A DNA stretch of 43,278 bases from Brevinematales bacterium (lineage in GTDB: Bacteria; Spirochaetota; Brevinematia; Brevinematales; JAOACQ01). Location of the stretch: assembly GCA_020052515.1 (NCBI GenBank), contig JAGVOW010000048.1:1-43278 (forward strand), read 5' to 3'. Made by a program: the position numbers and the translations under genes. The notes below the pieces were generated by a model that was not told the origin of the DNA, ran no database searches, and saw only the letters and a program-made list of their open reading frames with translations. Shown one piece after another: positions 16,401 to 24,383 of this stretch; the first letter of the stretch is position 1, and every line of letters starts with the position of its first letter.

Positions 16401-16633
16401 AATATCTGCTGGATACTCATGTTTTTCTCTGGATGATCAGTGACCCGAAAAAACTTTCTAAAAAATCAAGGCTTTTGATTAATATAAAGCATGCGCTCAA
16501 CATATACAATTTACCTCTTTTTCATAAGGATCCGTTTGATAGAATGATTGTGTCTCAATCCCTTATAGAAAACATTCCAATAATTACGGCTGATTTAGAA
16601 ATAAAAAAATACCCTATCCATGTTATTTGGTAA
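16397..16633 (+). pseudogene. PIN-domain (VapC-type) toxin with internal deletion
   Basis: 78 residues, against about 125-130 for this PIN subfamily. The N-terminus (KYLLDTHVFLWMI, first catalytic Asp) and the C-terminal half (NLPLFHKDPFDRMIVSQ, ENIPIITADLEIKKY) are both well preserved and in frame. The middle 45-50 residues, including the region that normally carries the WEI/K stretch with a conserved acidic residue, are missing; the join is near 16485-16492. The likely cause is an in-frame deletion of about 140-150 bp. The product probably lacks RNase activity, though a small folded remnant could still bind the antitoxin. Confidence 0.75.
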
Positions 16634-16661
16634 CAGGTTAACATTAAATAAAGAGGAATTT

Positions 16662-18086
16662 ATGGCTATTTACACCAATCCATTGGAAACACGTTACGCG
16701 TCTTTTGAAATGCTTTCTCTTTTCTCAGAAGAAACTAAGTTTTTGACATGGCGGGACTGCTGGATCGCCCTGGCCGAAGCGGAAAAAGAATTGGGGCTGG
16801 AAATAAGTTCTGAGCAGATTGACGATCTGAAGAAAAACCGCGAGAATCTCAATCTGGAACGAACTAAAGCGATTGAGAAAGAAATCCACCATGATGTGAT
16901 GAGCCACATCCGCGCTTACGGTGAAATCGCGCAGAAAGCAAAAGGCATCATTCATCTGGGCGCTACTTCTGCCTATGTCACGGACAATACAGACATGGTC
17001 ATTATGAAAAAGGCGCTTTCTTTAGTCAAACAAAGGCTCATTACACTGATTCATACTTTAAGAGAAAAGTGCATGCAATACAAAGGCCTGCCGGTCCTTG
17101 GCTACACCCACCTTCAGCCGGCCCAGCCGACTACTCTGGGCAAGCGCATAAGTCTCTGGCTTTATGACTTACTGCTGGATTATGAAGATTTAGAAAACCG
17201 GATTCAAAAGCTCATTACGCTGGGAGTAAAAGCGACGACCGGCACTCAGGCGAGTTTCATGGAGCTTTTCGAGGGAGATAAAGAAAAAGTAAAACGGCTG
17301 GACAAATTAGTCGCTGAAAAGCTGGGCTTTTCAGAAAGCACCCCTGTCAGCGGACAGACCCTTTCGCGGAAAATCGACGTGCAGATTCTTTCTGTATTAT
17401 CGGGCATCGCGCAATCGGCGCACCGAGCGGCAAACGATGTGCGTCTTTTACAGCATAGCGCTCAACTGGAAGAGCCTTTTGACAAAAAGCAGGTAGGGTC
17501 ATCCGCTATGCCCTACAAGCGCAACCCCATTCTCGCTGAACGGATGACCTCATTAGCTCGCTATGTTATCAATGATGTTTTAAACGCATCTTATACTTAC
17601 GCCTCCCAATTTTTAGAAAGGACTCTGGATGATTCGGCAAACCGAAGGCTTTCTATTCCTGAGGGGTTTCTGGCCACAGACGCAATTTTAATTATCTACC
17701 AGAAGCTCATCGAGGGTCTGGTTATCTACCCGGAAGTGATTCACAAGCACCTTGCCGACAATCTGCCTTTCTTTGCTACAGAGAATATTTTAATGGAAGC
17801 CGTCAAACTGGGAGGAAACCGTCAGGAACTCCATGAAGAAATCAGGAATTTTGCTATGAAACAGGTGGAAGCCGTGCGGAAAGGGGGAAAATACGATATG
17901 CTTGCCGAAATGAAAAAGAGCGGGAAATTCCCCATTCCAGAATCTGTGTGGGAGAAAATCGGCGATTTTGGCCAATACATTGGGCGGGCGCCTCAGCAGG
18001 TGGAGGAATTCATCCGCGACTACATAGACCCTGTTTTGCAAAGAAACCCGGAAGCCATCGGTATAAAAGCGGAAATACGGGTTTAA
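16662..18086 (+). CDS. purB: Adenylosuccinate lyase
   Basis: 474 residues from the ATG at 16662 (AAGAGG upstream; a longer in-frame start at 16620 overlaps the PIN remnant and is rejected). The enzyme splits adenylosuccinate and SAICAR in purine synthesis. It belongs to the fumarase/aspartase superfamily: IHLGATSAYVTDN, the TGTQASF segment, and the signature GSSAMPYKRNP near residue 280 with the mobile catalytic Ser loop. The length and the C-terminal helical domain match eukaryote-like PurB forms of about 475 residues. ispE follows two bases later. Confidence 0.96.
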   Translation: MAIYTNPLETRYASFEMLSLFSEETKFLTWRDCWIALAEAEKELGLEISSEQIDDLKKNRENLNLERTKAIEKEIHHDVMSHIRAYGEIAQKAKGIIHLGATSAYVTDNTDMVIMKKALSLVKQRLITLIHTLREKCMQYKGLPVLGYTHLQPAQPTTLGKRISLWLYDLLLDYEDLENRIQKLITLGVKATTGTQASFMELFEGDKEKVKRLDKLVAEKLGFSESTPVSGQTLSRKIDVQILSVLSGIAQSAHRAANDVRLLQHSAQLEEPFDKKQVGSSAMPYKRNPILAERMTSLARYVINDVLNASYTYASQFLERTLDDSANRRLSIPEGFLATDAILIIYQKLIEGLVIYPEVIHKHLADNLPFFATENILMEAVKLGGNRQELHEEIRNFAMKQVEAVRKGGKYDMLAEMKKSGKFPIPESVWEKIGDFGQYIGRAPQQVEEFIRDYIDPVLQRNPEAIGIKAEIRV

Positions 18087-18088
18087 TT

Positions 18089-18928
18089 ATGATTATTTTT
18101 TCTCATGCTAAAATCAACCTTTTCCTGGATATTCTGGGAGTAGATTCTGTTGACCACTATCATTTTCTGGACAGTTTGTTCCAGGAAGTTTCCTTAGCGG
18201 ATGAAATTCACATTGAAGAAAGCAAATCAGACTCTGTTGTTTTTGAGCACCTGGATATTACCGGCGACACCACTGTCAATAAAGCGCTGCGGCTTTTTAA
18301 AGAAAAATTTGCAGTTAAAGAAAACTTCTCTATTCGCGTCAAAAAGGCCATTCCTGCCGGGGCGGGCCTGGGTGGAGGAAGTTCGAATGCCGCAACAGTA
18401 CTGGGTGCCCTTTCTAAAATTACCGCTATTCCTGAAGATGAAGTATTGGAGCTTGGCCAAAAAATCGGAAGCGATGTGCCGTTTTTTTTCACGGGAGGGC
18501 TTTGCCGCGTCAGAGGGAAAGGTGAAATAATTGAACCCTTAAAGAAGAGATTAGATAACATTTTTTTTCTGATCGTTTACCCCAATATTTCCATTTCCAC
18601 AAAATGGGCTTATTCGCTCGTTAATAACGAAAAAAGAGAAAAGCTTTTAGAAAAATTTCTCAATAATCTTTCATTTAACATTCAGTGGCTCAAAAATACC
18701 GCTTATAACAAATTTGAAGCCTTTGTGTTCCCGGCAAGCCCGGGACTTCTAGAAGCAAGAATTAGGCTGGATGAGCTTTTATCAGCGCCTGTCTCCTTTA
18801 TGAGCGGAAGCGGCTCATCGCTGGTGTTCGCTTATTCCGAAGAGAAAGAGGCAAAAAAAGCCGGGAAAACAGTGCGGGATCAGTCCGCCTACCCGGCTTT
18901 TTTATGCCGGCCTTTGTACCGTGGTTAA
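18089..18928 (+). CDS. ispE: 4-diphosphocytidyl-2-C-methyl-D-erythritol kinase
   Basis: 279 residues, a normal length. This GHMP kinase carries out the ATP-dependent step of the non-mevalonate isoprenoid pathway. Motifs: SHAKINLFLDI at the N-terminus, the ATP loop PAGAGLGGGSSNAA (about residues 90-103), SDVPFF, and the C-terminal MSGSGSSLVF. The start at 18089 follows the purB stop by two bases, and the usual N-terminal motif begins there, so the longer frame back to 17948 is rejected. The last 25 codons contain a complete terminator-like hairpin with a T-run that ends before the stop codon, which is unusual. The ending FLCRPL still resembles the family's C-terminus, so the frame looks real. 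Confidence 0.93.
   Translation: MIIFSHAKINLFLDILGVDSVDHYHFLDSLFQEVSLADEIHIEESKSDSVVFEHLDITGDTTVNKALRLFKEKFAVKENFSIRVKKAIPAGAGLGGGSSNAATVLGALSKITAIPEDEVLELGQKIGSDVPFFFTGGLCRVRGKGEIIEPLKKRLDNIFFLIVYPNISISTKWAYSLVNNEKREKLLEKFLNNLSFNIQWLKNTAYNKFEAFVFPASPGLLEARIRLDELLSAPVSFMSGSGSSLVFAYSEEKEAKKAGKTVRDQSAYPAFLCRPLYRG
18854..18903 (+). terminator. Terminator-like hairpin inside the end of ispE
   Basis: AAAAAAGCCGGG (18854-18865) pairs with CCCGGCTTTTTT (18892-18903), with a smaller inner stem GCGG/CCGC. The T-run finishes 23-25 bases before the TAA at 18926-18928. A transcript ending here would lack a stop codon. Confidence 0.7.
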
Positions 18929-18942
18929 CCTCGTTTTATCAA

Positions 18943-18993
18943 ACTTTATAAAGTTCGTTTTAAATTGACATGCTTTATAAAGTATTGTATATT
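18943..18993 (+). promoter_or_regulatory. fic promoter with two palindromic operators
   Basis: TTGACA (18965-18970) and TATATT (18988-18993) are 17 bases apart. The perfect palindrome ACTTTATAAAGT (18943-18954) lies upstream of the -35 box, and a second CTTTATAAAG (18973-18982) lies in the spacer between the boxes; the centres are 29 bases apart. This is a classic repressor layout. The -10 box is only six bases from the ATG at 19000. Confidence 0.8.
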
Positions 18994-18999
18994 TAAAGT

Positions 19000-19917
19000 A
19001 TGGATACAGAAGAAAAACTTCAACTCATCAAAAGGTTGTCTGGAAAAACTCAGGAAATGCTCGCGGCAGACCTTGGGGTGTCTTTTCCGACGTTGAACAG
19101 CTGGATCAATGGGAGATCCATCCCGCGAAAAGGAGCGGAACAAAGAATAGACGAACATTTTCTACGTTTAACCGGACAAAACGTAATCCCGGGAAATCTG
19201 ATTGACGGTAAAAAAGCTCTTATACTTAAGAAAAAAGAGCGGCATCCGGGTTTACTTCGATTATTGAAAGAACGCATAGACATATACGAAGAATTTTTAC
19301 TATCCTTTACTTACAACACCAACCGGATTGAGGGAAGCACCCTGACCGAACCCGAAACAGCGGCAATCCTTTTCCAGAACACCGCTTTACCGGACAAATC
19401 AATTATTGAGCAGATGGAAGTGAAAAACCACCAGGCGGCTTTTAAGTATTTATTGCAGCATTTATCGAGCCAGGGAACCATTACTGAGGAATTTGTTTTA
19501 AAGATGCACGCCATTTTGCTCAATGGAATTAGAGACGATGCCGGACAATATCGCCACCATGCAGTCAGAATCGCCGGCTCAAATGTCCCAACAGCCAATT
19601 ACATGAAAGTACCAGCTCTGACACAAAGCTTGATAGAGGATATCAGTAAGCCGGGAAAAGATATCATCCATTTTTCCACAAAAGTGCACAGCCGCTTTGA
19701 GCAAATTCATCCTTTTTCAGACGGGAACGGCAGGATTGGGCGGCTTCTGCTCACTGCTATACTTTTAAAAGATGATTTACCGCCGGCAATTATTCCTCAG
19801 GAACAAAGACGCTTTTATATTCTCTATCTCAACCAGGCACAGCTTAAAAACGATTACAGCCGGTTGGAAGATTTTATCTGCGAGGCTATCCTTAAGAGTT
19901 ATGATATACTTGGATAA
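19000..19917 (+). CDS. Fic-domain protein with N-terminal HTH domain
   Basis: 305 residues. Residues about 5-60 form a Cro/C1-type helix-turn-helix (TQEMLAADLGVSFPTLNSW-NGRSIPRK pattern). A Fic domain follows, with the intact catalytic motif HPFSDGNGRIGR (about 240-251) for transfer of a nucleotide monophosphate, usually AMP, to a target hydroxyl. The inhibitory motif (S/T)xxxE(G/N) is present as TNRIEG (about 106-111), as in class II Fic proteins that hold themselves inactive. The HTH plus the palindromic sites at its promoter suggest self-repression. The ATG sits at the predicted transcription start, without a ribosome site, so the mRNA may be leaderless. The target protein is unknown. Confidence 0.92.
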   Translation: MDTEEKLQLIKRLSGKTQEMLAADLGVSFPTLNSWINGRSIPRKGAEQRIDEHFLRLTGQNVIPGNLIDGKKALILKKKERHPGLLRLLKERIDIYEEFLLSFTYNTNRIEGSTLTEPETAAILFQNTALPDKSIIEQMEVKNHQAAFKYLLQHLSSQGTITEEFVLKMHAILLNGIRDDAGQYRHHAVRIAGSNVPTANYMKVPALTQSLIEDISKPGKDIIHFSTKVHSRFEQIHPFSDGNGRIGRLLLTAILLKDDLPPAIIPQEQRRFYILYLNQAQLKNDYSRLEDFICEAILKSYDILG

Positions 19918-19958
19918 AAAAACATAACTCCAGCCTTTTTGCTCGGTTTTACAGAAAC

Positions 19959-19996
19959 ACACAGAACAACCTTCAAGATTCCGTGGCGTTCTGTGT
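19959..19996. other. Imperfect hairpin between fic and the 5-formyl-THF cyclo-ligase gene
   Basis: ACACAGAAC (19959-19967) pairs with GTTCTGTGT (19988-19996) around a 20-base loop. It lies between converging genes and could help end transcripts, but no T-run adjoins it. The rest of the 196-base gap is AT-rich and shows no gene. Confidence 0.35.
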
Positions 19997-20113
19997 CATT
20001 GAGTGGCCCTCTTTCGTTTTTTATTCCATTCGAAGTAAATTCAAACTCTATCATGATATTACAGTTTAAACCCCTAAAAATTGAAGTTTTTTGAAAATAT
20101 TTTTTTACAGCCG

Positions 20114-20674
20114 CTATTTCCTGATTTTAATCAATTCCGATTCGCTCGCGATAAAGTCCAGTTGAAAATCATTTACCGTATGAGGAACTTCCGGCAAGAT
20201 TTGAAAATCATAACTAATGCCCACCGTCTTTTGAATAGAAGCCTTTGAAAGGTAGCGATCGTAATAACCCTTCCCATAACCTATACGGTAGCCGTCTTTG
20301 CCAAAAACCACTCCTGGAACAAACGCCACATCGATTTTTCCAAAGTAAGGCTCTGTATCCGGCTCAGGGATATTATACGCCCCCAGTTTGAAATCAAAAT
20401 AGAAATCGTGGATAATATAAGGTTCAATAAAATCCAGATTAATCAGCTTCGGAAAGAGAACCGTTTTTCCCTTCAGAAACAAATCTCTGGCAAGAGGAAG
20501 CAAATCCGCTTCACGGTTGATCGGCACATAAAAAAGATAAACTTGTTCATCCCCGAAAATGAAATCTTCCAGGTTACGCATAATCCGAAAAGACCTCATC
20601 TCCACACCCTCGCGGGACAAGGCTTTTCTCATTCGTAAATAATTTTCCCTTAAAGCTTTTTTTGCGTTTGTCAT
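20114..20674 (-). CDS. 5-formyltetrahydrofolate cyclo-ligase
   Basis: 186 residues, the usual length. The enzyme converts 5-formyl-THF to 5,10-methenyl-THF with ATP. It has the basic N-terminal helix (KKALRENYLRMRKAL), FYVPINREADL, and the strong signature VPGVVFGKDGYRIGYGKGYYDRYL, seen here as VPGVVFGKDGYRIGYGKG followed by YYDRYL. It is the last gene of the minus-strand run that starts with lysS, 14 bases after the nuclease-like gene, and has a weak ribosome site. Confidence 0.94.
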   Translation of the reverse strand: MTNAKKALRENYLRMRKALSREGVEMRSFRIMRNLEDFIFGDEQVYLFYVPINREADLLPLARDLFLKGKTVLFPKLINLDFIEPYIIHDFYFDFKLGAYNIPEPDTEPYFGKIDVAFVPGVVFGKDGYRIGYGKGYYDRYLSKASIQKTVGISYDFQILPEVPHTVNDFQLDFIASESELIKIRK

Positions 20675-20688
20675 AATAAAACTCGCTC

Positions 20689-21312
20689 TTAACTCAATAT
20701 CCTTTCGGATAGTTTTTTTATTTTCGCGATTTCGTCACGAATTTTTGCCGCTTCTTCGTATTTTTCTTCCTTCACAGCCCACTCCAGCTGAATCAGAAGA
20801 GATTTTAACCTCTTTTCATGGCCATAATCCATTCGGTTTGAACAACCATCTTCTATGCCCATGGACTCCTTCTCCTGCTTTAAACCAGATTCAATCAGTT
20901 CCTTCAAGGAATCATCCATACTCACCTTTTCGAGCACTTCCTCAGTAGCAAAAACAGGGACTCCCAGCCTTAACGCCATGGCGACACCATCTGATGGACG
21001 AATATCGTAAAAAGAGCCTTTTCCCGCCGCTTCTCCGGAATAAATCCGGGCAAAGTAAATTCCTTCTTTCAGGTCATAAATAACTAATTTTTCCATTTCT
21101 ACATAATTATCTATCAATATCTTGCTGAAAGCGTCATAAATCATAGGAACAGCGTCTTGCGAATCTTCTAAAACCGCTAATATACCGTTAGCCTCAAAAT
21201 CACCAATCACCATCGGAAGAAATTTCTCTTCATCATTTACGCCGCGCATAACCAGGAGGTATTCATCATCACTATAGAAAATACCCAGCGGTAAAAACTC
21301 CTGCAGAACCAA
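20689..21312 (-). CDS. Bifunctional-nuclease-domain (DUF151) protein with C-terminal UVR motif
   Basis: 207 residues from a TTG start at 21312, supported by GAGGAGG five bases upstream. Residues about 15-135 are the BFN/DUF151 domain, with LPMVIGDFEANGI and DIRPSDGVAMALRLGVPVFA as hallmarks. The last 40 residues are a UvrB/UvrC-type helical hairpin (LEWAVKEEKYEEAAKIRDEI). Some plant and bacterial relatives are nucleases, and some act in stress responses; the catalytic role here is unproven. It lies between an exported HEAT-like protein and the folate enzyme gene. Confidence 0.9.
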   Translation of the reverse strand: MVLQEFLPLGIFYSDDEYLLVMRGVNDEEKFLPMVIGDFEANGILAVLEDSQDAVPMIYDAFSKILIDNYVEMEKLVIYDLKEGIYFARIYSGEAAGKGSFYDIRPSDGVAMALRLGVPVFATEEVLEKVSMDDSLKELIESGLKQEKESMGIEDGCSNRMDYGHEKRLKSLLIQLEWAVKEEKYEEAAKIRDEIAKIKKLSERILS

Positions 21313-21323
21313 GTTTTCCTCCT

Positions 21324-22004
21324 CTATTTAGTATTAATCTTCTCTACAGCCTGAGCAATATAGTCACGCATTACAATTCTTCTCTCACCTTCTTTATAAA
21401 CCATTCCTCCCACTTTTCTCTGCATCCTGAACAGCACCGGAATAGACGATCTTGACTTATGTGAAGCCAGAGCATCCACCAGTTCCTTCACCACGCTCGA
21501 GTCCGAACCGGAATAAGCCGAAAGAGCATAATCATTCAGACTTTGCAGAGCAGTTTTAGACATAGTCAATTTCCCCAGAGAAGAAAGAAAACAAAGCATC
21601 GCTATCCGGTCCCTTCTATTGATGTCCCGGAAATAATTCGCCAATATTTCCCCATCATTGGTGCTTCCCATATTTCCAATAATGAGTACGGCTAAATAAA
21701 AAATATTTTTATAATCGGCAGATTGCTGGTCTTTGCCCTGATTAGCCGATGGATTCGCGCTCGCTAATAAACCCTGCACCCTGGCTTTCGCGGAAACCAT
21801 GTTTAATTCTCCCACCCTTTTTAGAGCGCTGAAAACAACCTCTAAATCTTTATCGTCCAGGGAAGTAAGAATGGTTTGAACGTCATTAATGTTTCGAAAT
21901 TGCGCGTCAAAAGAACTCTCGTAGGGATAATCCGAGATGTCAAAAGAAAACCCCGCACTGCTTACCATCATGGCAACCACAAAAAACAAAATCGCCCTCA
22001 ACAT
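21324..22004 (-). CDS. Exported HEAT-repeat-like protein
   Basis: 226 residues with a cleavable signal peptide (about residues 1-20, ending SSAGFS) and no lipobox. The mature part is alpha-helical, with repeated pairs of helices such as LEVVFSALKRVGELNMVSAK and VVKELVDALASHKSRSSIPV, resembling HEAT-like repeats that act as protein-binding scaffolds. AAAGGAGG stands eight bases before the ATG. It is therefore probably periplasmic. I do not recognise a specific family. Its neighbours (a lipoprotein and a 572-residue helical protein) suggest a shared envelope function. Confidence 0.7.
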   Translation of the reverse strand: MLRAILFFVVAMMVSSAGFSFDISDYPYESSFDAQFRNINDVQTILTSLDDKDLEVVFSALKRVGELNMVSAKARVQGLLASANPSANQGKDQQSADYKNIFYLAVLIIGNMGSTNDGEILANYFRDINRRDRIAMLCFLSSLGKLTMSKTALQSLNDYALSAYSGSDSSVVKELVDALASHKSRSSIPVLFRMQRKVGGMVYKEGERRIVMRDYIAQAVEKINTK

Positions 22005-22019
22005 AAATCTATCCTCCTT

Positions 22020-23738
22020 TCATTCCAAATTTAAATAAGTGGGCTTATCCACCAGAAGGGAAAATCCGCTTAGATCACCTTCTGAGAGAAGAAAATGAAC
22101 AGCCGAACACAAGTAATATGCATCCCGGACAATTTCTATTACTTTTTTTTCATTAGCAAATCTTTCTCCATCCACCTTTTTGTCAAATCCCAGAATACCC
22201 TCAGGATTCTGCAAAATTTTCTTGTTCTCTTCATAATCAGACACCGTTATAAAAAAGATTTTCGAAAACTCTTCCATAAACTCTTTCACGTACCGGCGCA
22301 GTATACGGGAAACCTGGCTGCGCTGAAGTCCCTGTTGATTAGAACGGACGCTTCTTTCCTGAATACTGATATAAGCATCTCCTTCTAATTTTTTAATCTC
22401 CTTGAGGACTTTTAAATATTCATTAATCCGCTCAAATACCCCGCTCAACTTATAATAATTCATAGATAAATCTTTCTTAATATCAATTCTTTTTCCCTCA
22501 GAAAACAAAATATTAAAAGCCACTTTATTAGAAGTTATAATAAAAGAAAATTCTTTATCAAAAAAATCAACCATAGAATAAGTTAAAAAAACCTTGTCTT
22601 TAATTGAGAAAAATGCCCTCGGATCCTTCTGGTCAAAATAACCCTGGAGTATCTGCGAAAAACGAAGGCTTCCCAGAATCAGTTCCAGCCCCTTTTTAAT
22701 GGGATTATTTTCTTCCAGAGAAATTTCCATCGGAGCGCTTTCATTTTTTTCATCATCGTCTGAAATGATCGCTGTTTTGGCCTTTTTTGCCCCGGCTGCG
22801 CTCGAAACACTAATTGCCAGGTCCTCCTTCCACTTACCGGTATAATATCCCACCGCGTCCTCTTCCTGAAAATCAACATAATCTTTGAAATCCAGCTTTC
22901 TGAATATTGCCCCGCTTTTGTAATAATAATCAATCAAAGCAAAAAGCCGCGGGTAGATTTTCAAGAAAATGAAATCTACATAAGAAAGAATTTTTTTCTT
23001 ATTCCGGTACACCATAGTAGAATCCAGGCTTTTTAATTCTTTTTCCCAGAGCATGGCTTTTTCTAAAGCTGCCTTAAGAGAAAAATAATAAGGCTGAAGT
23101 ATATAAAGGGATTTAAACAATTGAATAAAATATTGCTTTGCTTCGCCAACCGGATTATAAGCCTGCCGGATTAAAGACAATTGATCGAAGAGGTCATGGT
23201 TATAGAGGCTGTCCAGCCGGTAAATCAGCTCAAAGTAATAAGGAAAAACGATATCCACTGAAAATCTATTTTTGATTTCGCTCTGCAAAAGTTTGTCTTG
23301 ATAAAGAAGAGGCGCCAGAATCATTTTGGTATTTAACAAAACATTTTGATAATGCGTCAAAATCAGGTCTTTAAAACTGTTTTTAAAATTTTCCGCATTC
23401 CAGTTCAAAATCCCGGTCAGCACGCATCCCAGTTTAGCGGAAAAACGGGAAATCCAGAGATTAACCGGATTGTTTTTTTGCCCGGCCGGGCTCAAATCCA
23501 TTGCTTTTAGTCTACCTTCTTCCTGTCTTTTTTTTCGGATATCCTCATTGATAGGAGAAACCGCTCTTTGAGAAAGATTTCGCTGAAACGTTAAGCGATG
23601 TTTTTTATCCCCCTTATCCAGATCCACCACTTTACCACCGGCTTTGACAAATCTATTAAACATCTCTTTCTTCTTGGTCTCATCCAGAGCGTCTAATTTC
23701 AATCTGTCACGAATCTGTTCGAGTTTATCTTTCTTCAT
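22020..23738 (-). CDS. Uncharacterised 572-residue helical protein
   Basis: No family recognised with certainty. The N-terminus is highly charged (KKDKLEQIRDRLKLDALDE, then MFNRFVKAGGKVVDL) and has no signal peptide or membrane helix, so it is probably cytoplasmic or peripheral. The body (about 90-330) is rich in Tyr, Phe and Leu, with predicted long helices. An acidic, low-complexity stretch near residues 320-345 (DDDEKNESAP) separates a second helical part. The ATG at 23738 overlaps the end of the upstream lipoprotein gene by 14 bases, implying coupled translation. A MFNRFV-AGGKVV-like start vaguely recalls spirochaetal hypothetical proteins, but I cannot confirm that. Confidence 0.65.
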   Translation of the reverse strand: MKKDKLEQIRDRLKLDALDETKKKEMFNRFVKAGGKVVDLDKGDKKHRLTFQRNLSQRAVSPINEDIRKKRQEEGRLKAMDLSPAGQKNNPVNLWISRFSAKLGCVLTGILNWNAENFKNSFKDLILTHYQNVLLNTKMILAPLLYQDKLLQSEIKNRFSVDIVFPYYFELIYRLDSLYNHDLFDQLSLIRQAYNPVGEAKQYFIQLFKSLYILQPYYFSLKAALEKAMLWEKELKSLDSTMVYRNKKKILSYVDFIFLKIYPRLFALIDYYYKSGAIFRKLDFKDYVDFQEEDAVGYYTGKWKEDLAISVSSAAGAKKAKTAIISDDDEKNESAPMEISLEENNPIKKGLELILGSLRFSQILQGYFDQKDPRAFFSIKDKVFLTYSMVDFFDKEFSFIITSNKVAFNILFSEGKRIDIKKDLSMNYYKLSGVFERINEYLKVLKEIKKLEGDAYISIQERSVRSNQQGLQRSQVSRILRRYVKEFMEEFSKIFFITVSDYEENKKILQNPEGILGFDKKVDGERFANEKKVIEIVRDAYYLCSAVHFLLSEGDLSGFSLLVDKPTYLNLE

Positions 23739-24381
23739 TAAAATACCCTATCCATTCAAAAAAGCCCTCGCCAACCAACTCTCTTCCTGAATAATTTTCT
23801 TCTTCCACAGAAAAATCTTGATTGGAGAAAAAAGTGATATCAAACACGACAGAATCGCCTCCTTCTTCCAGACGAATCCTTTTTGGAAGACCCCCATCAA
23901 ACCGCTTTAATACAGATAGTTTTATCACCCTTTCCACGTGCTGAAACATTATATCTTTTATTCTATTATTTTCAAGTAAAATTGAGTTTATTTCCGCATC
24001 TTTTTGTATTCTCTGACTATCTAAAGTCAAAAAAAGCATATAAAAATACCTGGTTAAGAAAATAGAAATTTTCCGGCTTATTTTTCTATAAACCGTCTTC
24101 TCGTTATGTACCCACAATTCATTTCTTCCATCAGCAAGGCTCTCAAAGTCAAAAAACGCCTGATTTAAGAGGTTATCATAGACCCGAATATGAAAGCTTC
24201 TTTCTCCGTTTAAAGCCGCTTCCCCATTTCCCTGGAAATCATGGCCTGAAACAGATAAAAAAATAAAGAATTGGAACCCAATAAAATTAGGGCTTTCATT
24301 CCGAACTATCCGGCTTTTCGCACAGCCGGTTAAGAAAAGAACTGCAGCATAGAAAACAATTCCTACCGCTCTTTTTTTCAC
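23725..24381 (-). CDS. Uncharacterised lipoprotein
   Basis: 218 residues from a GTG start at 24381, with GCGGGA upstream inside the previous gene's stop region. The signal peptide ends with a lipobox LTGC (Cys at about residue 20), so the protein is lipid-anchored. The mature part mixes beta-strand-like segments (ERSFHIRVYDN, VVFDITFF) with a central helical region. No known domain was recognised. It begins three bases after the PmbA-like gene and overlaps the next gene by 14 bases. These tight joins argue that it is functionally tied to the 572-residue protein. Confidence 0.7.
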   Translation of the reverse strand: MKKRAVGIVFYAAVLFLTGCAKSRIVRNESPNFIGFQFFIFLSVSGHDFQGNGEAALNGERSFHIRVYDNLLNQAFFDFESLADGRNELWVHNEKTVYRKISRKISIFLTRYFYMLFLTLDSQRIQKDAEINSILLENNRIKDIMFQHVERVIKLSVLKRFDGGLPKRIRLEEGGDSVVFDITFFSNQDFSVEEENYSGRELVGEGFFEWIGYFNEER

Positions 24382-24383
24382 AT

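Noticed and set aside
17948-18088. N-terminal extension of ispE into purB
   Set aside because: The family's N-terminal motif begins at 18089, two bases after the purB stop; the extension is purB read in another frame.
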